Source: DATKMS01 sp041497995 (GTDB lineage Bacteria; Desulfobacterota; Binatia; HRBIN30). From it: 12,272 bases of DNA. The stretch is from NCBI GenBank assembly GCA_041497995.1, contig JBGQHM010000193.1, positions 1-12,272 on the forward strand, in the 5' to 3' direction. The notes beneath the pieces were generated by a model. It had not been told where the DNA came from, did no database searches, and saw nothing but the letters and a program-made list of their open reading frames with translations. Shown in pieces: positions 7,735 through 12,272 of this stretch (positions are counted from its first letter, which is position 1; every line of letters begins with the position of its first letter). The position numbers and the translations under genes were made by a program.

Positions 7735-8262
7735 ATGAATAGCTCCGATGAATTCAGGGCTCCGCACCGCACCGACGGTTCCTCGACGTCGAAGCCAGCT
7801 GGCCGCCACAGGCGTTACCCACGGTATGCGGAAATTCTGCTCTTAGGCGTCGTGTGGCTATCGTTTGTTTCCAGCGCGAACGGCGGAGAGACGGGCCCAG
7901 ACTCCCCCACGGCTACCCTTACGCCCACGTACGGTAACTGCGCCGACGGATGCAACGGGCAGCCCTGTGGGCCGCTGCGCGCCGACGGCTCGCCAACCGC
8001 CATCTGCACCACATTGCCATTGGCTGGTGTCTGTGGTTGCTTCGGCACGTGTCGATCCTCCGGCGAACCGTGCGGCCTGCCATGCCCCGATGGCTCCTTC
8101 ATGGGAACGTGCTTTTGCGAGTTCGCTTGCATCTGCATCCAGCGGGGATGCCCATCGGTGTGCGCTCAATGCCCGTGCACCGGAGATAGCAACGGCGACG
8201 GCCAAGTCACGATTGATGAGATCCTTGGTGCCGTCAACAATGCGCTGAGTGGATGCCCTTAG
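7735..8262 (+). CDS. Small exported Cys-rich protein with C-terminal EF-hand/dockerin-like module
   Basis: Predicted product 175 residues. The basic N-region is long (SKPAGRHRRYPRYAE) and followed by a hydrophobic LLLGVVWLSFVSSANGG, so a signal peptide of about 50 residues or a membrane anchor. A TATLTPT linker leads to two Cys-rich modules (about 68-146), GNCADGCNGQPCG and CGLPCPDG with CFCEFACIC, about twenty cysteines in all. They resemble the CDGxxC modules of the genes at 1843-3326 and 6837-7556. The C-terminus (148-174) is a single EF-hand repeat, DSNGDGQVTIDE then GAVNNALSGC. At the DNA level this repeat closely matches the end of the gene at 4473-5219, including 15 identical bases encoding TIDEI. 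The start is fixed by GGAGGAG 5 nt upstream. Disulfide formation implies an extracytoplasmic location. The specific role is unknown. Confidence 0.87.
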   Translation: MNSSDEFRAPHRTDGSSTSKPAGRHRRYPRYAEILLLGVVWLSFVSSANGGETGPDSPTATLTPTYGNCADGCNGQPCGPLRADGSPTAICTTLPLAGVCGCFGTCRSSGEPCGLPCPDGSFMGTCFCEFACICIQRGCPSVCAQCPCTGDSNGDGQVTIDEILGAVNNALSGCP

Positions 8263-8516
8263 CGTCGAATGGTCGGTAACCTTCACGACGTCTGGAACGC
8301 CAGGCGTCGGGGTTGCGGTGGCTGTGAGGGTGCGGATGTGGCGGCTGTGCCCTGTAACGGAGGTGAGCGCGGCAGGCGCATTCTCGCTGAGTGGCGCAAA
8401 TCCGAGCGGGTGTCGGGAAGGGCCGCTTCACCCCGCGCGGTCCCTGGACGTGTTGACCACACCCTGCATTGACAGCAGAGCCTCATGCGCCCAGTGTCCC
8501 ACCGGTCTTCTGAAAA
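8263..8516. other. Intergenic region without a convincing gene
   Basis: No ORF here has a signal peptide, a good ribosome binding site or a recognisable domain. On the minus strand, 8341-8280 reads SVTGHSR...TATATPTPGVP, the style of a Pro/Thr linker, after an in-frame TGA near 8430. It may be a relic of a decayed secreted-protein gene. A short stem-loop lies at 8287-8308. Confidence 0.45.
8287..8308 (+). terminator. Short stem-loop downstream of the 7735-8262 gene
   Basis: GACGTCTGG pairs with CCAGGCGTC as a 9-bp stem (one T-G wobble) with an AACG loop, starting 25 nt after the stop. No T-run follows, so this is not a canonical intrinsic terminator. It may be a transcript-end stabiliser or chance. 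Confidence 0.25.
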
Positions 8517-8990
8517 ATGGTGACGCAGTCGATGACTGGGACGAGGTATTTGGCCGCAGGTGCAGTCTTGCTGTCGCTGTTCTTCGCCAGATCTGTCACC
8601 GCGGCTCCCCGTGTGGCGGTCCACAACGCGCCGCCACCCCATCAGCATTCATCCGGAAACCACGCGCCGCCACACCAACACACTGCGGAGCATCACACCC
8701 CAACCACGAGTCATACGTCGCTAATGCACCAGCACTCGGTGGCGCATCAGGGGCCAGCGCCACACCTCCATACGGTGCATTCGAGTGAGCACCACACTCC
8801 AGCAACACATCAACACGTCGTCCATCAGAGTGCGACACCGCTCCACCCACCCCGCCTCACGCATCAACCCCGCATGACGCATCACATCACGCTCCCACGG
8901 CGCAGCGGTGGAGGCACTCTGCACAACCAGCTATCGACACACGGCGGAGGGCACACGGCGCATCAGCATCTTGCACCGCACCAACATTGA
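8517..8990 (+). CDS. Exported histidine-rich low-complexity protein
   Basis: Predicted product 157 residues, or 152 if translation starts at the second ATG (8532). The N-terminus MTGTRYLAAGAVLLSLFF then ARSVTAA is a clear signal peptide cleaved near residue 29-30. The mature part holds 31 histidines in about 127 residues, mostly as HQH, HLH, EHH and THH separated by Pro, Thr, Ser and Ala. Two EHHTP segments suggest internal duplication. It has no cysteine and very few acidic residues, so it differs sharply from its Cys-rich neighbours. Histidine-rich exported proteins often bind zinc, nickel or copper, and a metal-binding or pH-responsive surface role is inferred. No strong Shine-Dalgarno precedes either start. 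Low-complexity reading frames can be spurious, but the signal peptide supports a real gene. It lies 90 bp upstream of the PQQ-type propeller gene on the same strand. Confidence 0.68.
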   Translation: MVTQSMTGTRYLAAGAVLLSLFFARSVTAAPRVAVHNAPPPHQHSSGNHAPPHQHTAEHHTPTTSHTSLMHQHSVAHQGPAPHLHTVHSSEHHTPATHQHVVHQSATPLHPPRLTHQPRMTHHITLPRRSGGGTLHNQLSTHGGGHTAHQHLAPHQH

Positions 8991-9080
8991 GGGCGCCAAG
9001 CAGCAAGCCTGCGCGCCACTACCACCCTCCCAGATCCGTAGCATTTGTGGCATACCCGCGAACGCCACTTCAGGAGGCAT

Positions 9081-11063
9081 ATGAGAGCCAAGGCTCGCAC
9101 CCGGCGGCTGAGCTGGGTGGTGATCGGTCTCGTGAGTTTGCTCTGTGCGTGTGGAGACGGCTCGAGTGTGACCTCCACTCCGGCAGCGCCGCATGCCGCT
9201 CTCGAATGGCCGATGTATGGTGGTCGTCTGGAGCGTCTCTTCTTCAATCCGAATGAGACGGCGATCACCAAAAACACGGTCGCGCGGCTCGTCCCGCGCT
9301 GGCGATTCTTGACCGGCGGCGTGGTGATGGCATCTCCGGTCGTTGCCGAGATCGAACCTCCCGGCGAGCCACGCGTGACGACTGTGTTCGTCTCTTCTTG
9401 GGACCGCCACTTCTACGCGTTACGCGCCAGCGATGGTAGCGTCGTCTGGACCTTCGAGTTCAAAATGCAGCCGGGTTCCGCCTTTCAGCAATCATCCAGC
9501 GCGGCGGTGGCGGACGTCGATGGTCGTCGTGTCGTGTACGTTGCGAGTGGCGAGACGATGTATTGCCTCGATGCTCCGACCGGAGAACTGATCTGGCAAT
9601 TCGACGCGGGGACCGGATGCACCACATGTGATCGCCAGAACGAGCGCAACGAAATCGCCTCGTCACCGGCTTTCTTCGACGGCATGGTCTATTTCGGGAT
9701 GGACGTGAACGAACTCCCCACCGGAAAGGGCGGGCTCTTCGCACTGGATGCACGCAGCGGTGTCCTGCGTTGGTATTTTGATGTCGATACGGCCTCGACA
9801 TGCCGGCCGAATGGCGACGACGCGGTTCGGCGCTTCGACGGCTTCCACACCGCTGCCACGCTCGGCTTGCCCGATGGTTTCTTTGCGACCCGGTCCGGGT
9901 GCAACTTTGACCGCACGCCAGATGGGTGCGGCAACATCTGGTCGTCACCCTCGATCGATGTGCAGCGCCGGATGCTCTACATCACATCCGCGAACTGCGA
10001 GCGGCCAGTGGGGACAACCGACGCCACACCAACCTACAACGAGGCCGTTTTCGCGGTCGCGCTGGATGGGACGCCAGCCTGGGTCTGGCGCCCACGCGAG
10101 ATCGATCCGCGAGACGTGGATTTTGGGGCTCCCCCGAACCTGTTTACTCTAGAAATTGGTGGAACCTCGCGTGCCGTCGTCGGCGCAGGAAGCAAGGACG
10201 GAACGTACTACGTGCTCGATCGCGACGGGGTCAACGCACTCAGCCACAAGACGGAGCCGTATTGGGCAACCAACGTCGTCCCAGGCGGTTCGCAGGGAGG
10301 CCTCATTGCGCCGGCGGCCGTGGGCGAAGCCAGGATTTTGTTCAGCACCGCCATCGGAGATGACGCCAACAGCTTCGCGGATTTCCAGACGCCGGCGGCG
10401 TGGGGTCTGGACGCAACCACCGGCCTCGTTGCGTGGAGCAACGCGAAAGCGTTGCCCAGCTTCTCGCCAACGAGCGCGATTCCCGGCATCGTCTTCATGG
10501 GATCGATCTTGGGCACACTCTACGCCTACGATTCGGCAACCGGCGCACAGCTCGCTGCCTTGCGGACGGGTGGGGCGTTGTCCTCCGCGGCAGTCGTGGT
10601 AGACGGGCAAGTGTATGTAGGGGCGGGGACCGGAGCGCACGAAGGCCCACCGGAAGACATCGGCTACAAGGCTGCTGGGATCCCGAACCCGATTACCGCC
10701 TTTTGCCTGGCCGGGACAGATGGTTGCAGCGAAGCTGACAAGTGCAACACTGGCACTCCATGCACGGTCACCCAACTCGGAGTGAACGGGATGTGCCACA
10801 GCGAGCACGCACCCGACGGCGTCGCGTGCCAGATCGGAACACTTGGGGGAACCTGCCAGGCCGGGATCTGCACTCTCTCTCATTTAAACTGCGACGACGG
10901 CAACCAGTGCACCCGTGACGTCACGCAGCCGAGCGGTTGCATGTATGAGTCTGAACCGCCGACCACGTCGTGCAGCGTGAACGGCCACATCGGCGTCTGC
11001 CGTGATGGCTACTGCGACCTGAGTACGGGAGTTTCAGCGAATGGCCAACCAACACAGCGTTGA
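9081..11063 (+). CDS. PQQ-type beta-propeller lipoprotein with Cys-rich C-terminal region
   Basis: Predicted product 660 residues. The N-terminus MRAKARTRRLSW plus hydrophobic VVIGLVSLLCAC contains a lipobox LCAC with Cys24 as the lipidated residue, followed by GDGSS. The start at 9081 was chosen for AGGAGG at 9072-9077 and for the lipobox. Residues about 35-540 form a quinoprotein-like propeller. It opens with WPMYGGRLERLFFNPNET, as in polyvinyl-alcohol-dehydrogenase-like proteins, and has blade strands such as FYALRASDGSVVWTF, MYCLDAPTGELIWQF, LFALDARSGVLRWYF, WGLDATTGLVAW and LYAYDSATGAQL. The C-terminal part (about 542-648) is Cys-rich, with CNTGTPC and CDDGNQCTRDV, resembling modules common in myxobacterial secreted proteins. 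No CxxCH heme site is present, so an attached cytochrome domain is absent. It could be a PQQ-dependent dehydrogenase or a non-catalytic BamB-like scaffold; the sequence does not decide. The next gene follows after 12 nt. Confidence 0.9.
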   Translation: MRAKARTRRLSWVVIGLVSLLCACGDGSSVTSTPAAPHAALEWPMYGGRLERLFFNPNETAITKNTVARLVPRWRFLTGGVVMASPVVAEIEPPGEPRVTTVFVSSWDRHFYALRASDGSVVWTFEFKMQPGSAFQQSSSAAVADVDGRRVVYVASGETMYCLDAPTGELIWQFDAGTGCTTCDRQNERNEIASSPAFFDGMVYFGMDVNELPTGKGGLFALDARSGVLRWYFDVDTASTCRPNGDDAVRRFDGFHTAATLGLPDGFFATRSGCNFDRTPDGCGNIWSSPSIDVQRRMLYITSANCERPVGTTDATPTYNEAVFAVALDGTPAWVWRPREIDPRDVDFGAPPNLFTLEIGGTSRAVVGAGSKDGTYYVLDRDGVNALSHKTEPYWATNVVPGGSQGGLIAPAAVGEARILFSTAIGDDANSFADFQTPAAWGLDATTGLVAWSNAKALPSFSPTSAIPGIVFMGSILGTLYAYDSATGAQLAALRTGGALSSAAVVVDGQVYVGAGTGAHEGPPEDIGYKAAGIPNPITAFCLAGTDGCSEADKCNTGTPCTVTQLGVNGMCHSEHAPDGVACQIGTLGGTCQAGICTLSHLNCDDGNQCTRDVTQPSGCMYESEPPTTSCSVNGHIGVCRDGYCDLSTGVSANGQPTQR

Positions 11064-11075
11064 GGAGTCTTCGTG

Positions 11076-12272
11076 ATGGGCATGCGCTCTGCATTCGGAT
11101 CAACTCTCGTCGCCTTCAGCTTGGCCGCAGTGTGTGGGTGCGGGGACTCTTCATCGATGTCAGGGCCCGCTGCGACACCGACCCCGACAGTCACGAGAAC
11201 CCCCACGGCGGCACCAACCGCCGCGGTCTTCGTCTATTGGGATCAGAACGAGGAACAGGACGCGTTGCTTCCCAGTGGGCGGCTGGAGCAGCTGGTGCCG
11301 CCGTGGGACCCGAACGGCCAGATGTGCATCTTCCCGCCCGGCTTTGGTCCGACCGGCGGCGGTGGGTTCGTCACGGGCTACAACCCGACGCAGCCGAGCC
11401 AGCACAACATCGGCGGTCTGTTGCCTTTCAAGAACCCGCCAGTCGGCGAGGCCGTGTGGGATCGGAACGGCCACTTCACTGGTCAGACCATCTACGTGCC
11501 TGGTCCCTATGCCCTGCCCGGCTCGAGTATCGGCGGGGATATTCCGCCCGCTCCCACCTTCAACGACAACGGCACATTCACCGGCTGCGCCTTCGACTCC
11601 ACAGGAGACCTCTTCGCTGCAGACCTCGGGCAAGCGCAGGGGTCGACGTCGTCCCCGGACCAAGGACGGATCATCGAGTGGTTTCCGCCGGACTACACAT
11701 CGTTCTGCATCGTCATCGGCCCGACGCAGGGTGGAGATGGACCGCACCACGTGGACGGCACCGGAGGGCTCCGTAACCCCGGCGCCATGGCGGTAGACCC
11801 GCAAGACAACCTCTACGTCCCCGAGTCGGGGAGCGCGCGCGTTATCAGGTTCGACCATGCGTCGCTCCCGAGTGGCCCACAAGACTGTGGCCCGGACGGC
11901 CTCCTCGTACCGTCCGCACCGTACACGGTCTTTATCCGGAGCGCGGGCATTCCCGCTGGCATCGCGCGCGATCCGACGTGCAGCACGGCCACCACCAACT
12001 GCTGGGCAGTTACCAACATTCTCTCCGGTTCACTGGGCGGCAATGCCGTGAACTGGTTCGATGACGCCGGCCACTCGACGAAAGCCAAGGGTCCCATTCC
12101 AAAGGGCACCTTCAGTCCGTTCGGCGTTGCGGTGACTCCAACCGGCGACGTGTTCTTCATCGACGTCGGGCTGACGTGCAGCTCGAGCGGCTGCGGATCG
12201 CTCGACGATGGCGGTGGGCTCTTCAAAGTCAGCTTCACGGACGGCCATCCTTCTCCACCACAAAAAATCGCC
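11076..12272 (+). CDS. NHL-like beta-propeller lipoprotein, 3' end beyond the window
   Basis: The frame is open from the ATG at 11076 to the right edge (399 codons), so the protein is partial. A Shine-Dalgarno (AGGAG, 11063-11067) overlaps the stop of the PQQ-type gene and lies 8 nt before the ATG, indicating an operon. GTG at 11073 and ATG at 11082 are alternative starts. The N-terminus has a hydrophobic STLVAFSLAAVCGC with a lipobox-like VCGC (Cys22), then GDSSSM and a Thr/Pro linker (TPTPTVTRTPT). The body shows NHL/SMP-30-like strands: GCAFDSTGDLFAADLG, GAMAVDPQDNLYVPESG followed by ARVIRFD, and PFGVAVTPTGDVFFIDVG. Scattered cysteines suggest extracytoplasmic disulfides. It is probably an outer-membrane or periplasmic-face propeller of unknown ligand. 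Its CGDSSS start resembles CGDGSS of the preceding lipoprotein, so the two may share localisation. Confidence 0.88.
   Translation, partial: MGMRSAFGSTLVAFSLAAVCGCGDSSSMSGPAATPTPTVTRTPTAAPTAAVFVYWDQNEEQDALLPSGRLEQLVPPWDPNGQMCIFPPGFGPTGGGGFVTGYNPTQPSQHNIGGLLPFKNPPVGEAVWDRNGHFTGQTIYVPGPYALPGSSIGGDIPPAPTFNDNGTFTGCAFDSTGDLFAADLGQAQGSTSSPDQGRIIEWFPPDYTSFCIVIGPTQGGDGPHHVDGTGGLRNPGAMAVDPQDNLYVPESGSARVIRFDHASLPSGPQDCGPDGLLVPSAPYTVFIRSAGIPAGIARDPTCSTATTNCWAVTNILSGSLGGNAVNWFDDAGHSTKAKGPIPKGTFSPFGVAVTPTGDVFFIDVGLTCSSSGCGSLDDGGGLFKVSFTDGHPSPPQKIA

Noticed and set aside
8249..8788. Plus-strand 179-codon ORF overlapping the His-rich gene
   Set aside because: It has no signal peptide, domain or ribosome binding site and overlaps two better-supported genes; its GVGVAVAV stretch is antisense to a TPTP-like linker.
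9615..9640. CTTC motif in the PQQ-type protein as a heme or vicinal-disulfide site
   Set aside because: The sequence is CTTCD, not CxxCH, and the cysteines are not adjacent.
11060..11796. Two plus-strand ORFs in the NHL-like gene
   Set aside because: They are out-of-frame, Arg-rich shadows; the frame from 11076 has a lipobox, propeller strands and a ribosome binding site.

Overview
The window (12,272 bp, about 60% GC by eye) is a dense island of exported proteins. Nearly every gene starts with a signal peptide or a lipobox and carries Cys-rich modules, Pro/Thr linkers, beta-propellers or dockerin-like EF-hand modules. There are no tRNAs, rRNAs, mobile elements, CRISPR arrays or housekeeping genes. 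Myxobacterial-type disulfide repeats, TPTPTP linkers and single-repeat dockerin-like C-termini together suggest an uncultured Deltaproteobacteria/Binatota-like Gram-negative bacterium, probably from a metagenome. That assignment is inference from style, not from a marker gene.

Left arm, minus strand, read from about 4301 down to 1: (a) a lipoprotein with a Cys-rich stalk and a C-terminal cohesin-like beta-sandwich (4301-3417); (b) a 30-residue putative single-pass membrane ORF that fills the gap (3411-3319); (c) a long Cys-rich protein with a dockerin-like module and an Ig-like tail, broken by an apparent one-base frameshift near 2160 (3326-1843); (d) a YVTN-type beta-propeller whose ATG overlaps the stop of (c) as ATGA and which runs off the left edge (1846 to <1). 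The spacing suggests one operon.

Centre, plus strand, divergent from the cohesin-like gene across 171 bp: a protein with a myxobacterial disulfide repeat and an EF-hand module (4473-5219), coupled by an ATGA overlap to an ELWxxDGT beta-propeller with a two-repeat dockerin-like C-terminus (5216-6874). A minus-strand paralogue of (c) converges on this pair and overlaps its 3' end (7556-6837). Divergent from that paralogue is a small Cys-rich protein with one EF-hand module (7735-8262).

Right arm, plus strand: a gap of about 250 bp, a secreted His-rich low-complexity protein (8517-8990), a PQQ-type beta-propeller lipoprotein with a Cys-rich C-terminal region (9081-11063) and, 12 nt later, an NHL-like propeller lipoprotein that runs off the right edge (11076 to >12272).

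The most interesting reading is a non-cellulosomal cohesin/dockerin-like surface system. One membrane-anchored cohesin-like lipoprotein sits among five exported proteins ending in or containing dockerin-like modules, next to four different propeller families, and no glycoside hydrolase is visible. Binding between these modules is a hypothesis; the sequence shows only their co-occurrence and family resemblance.
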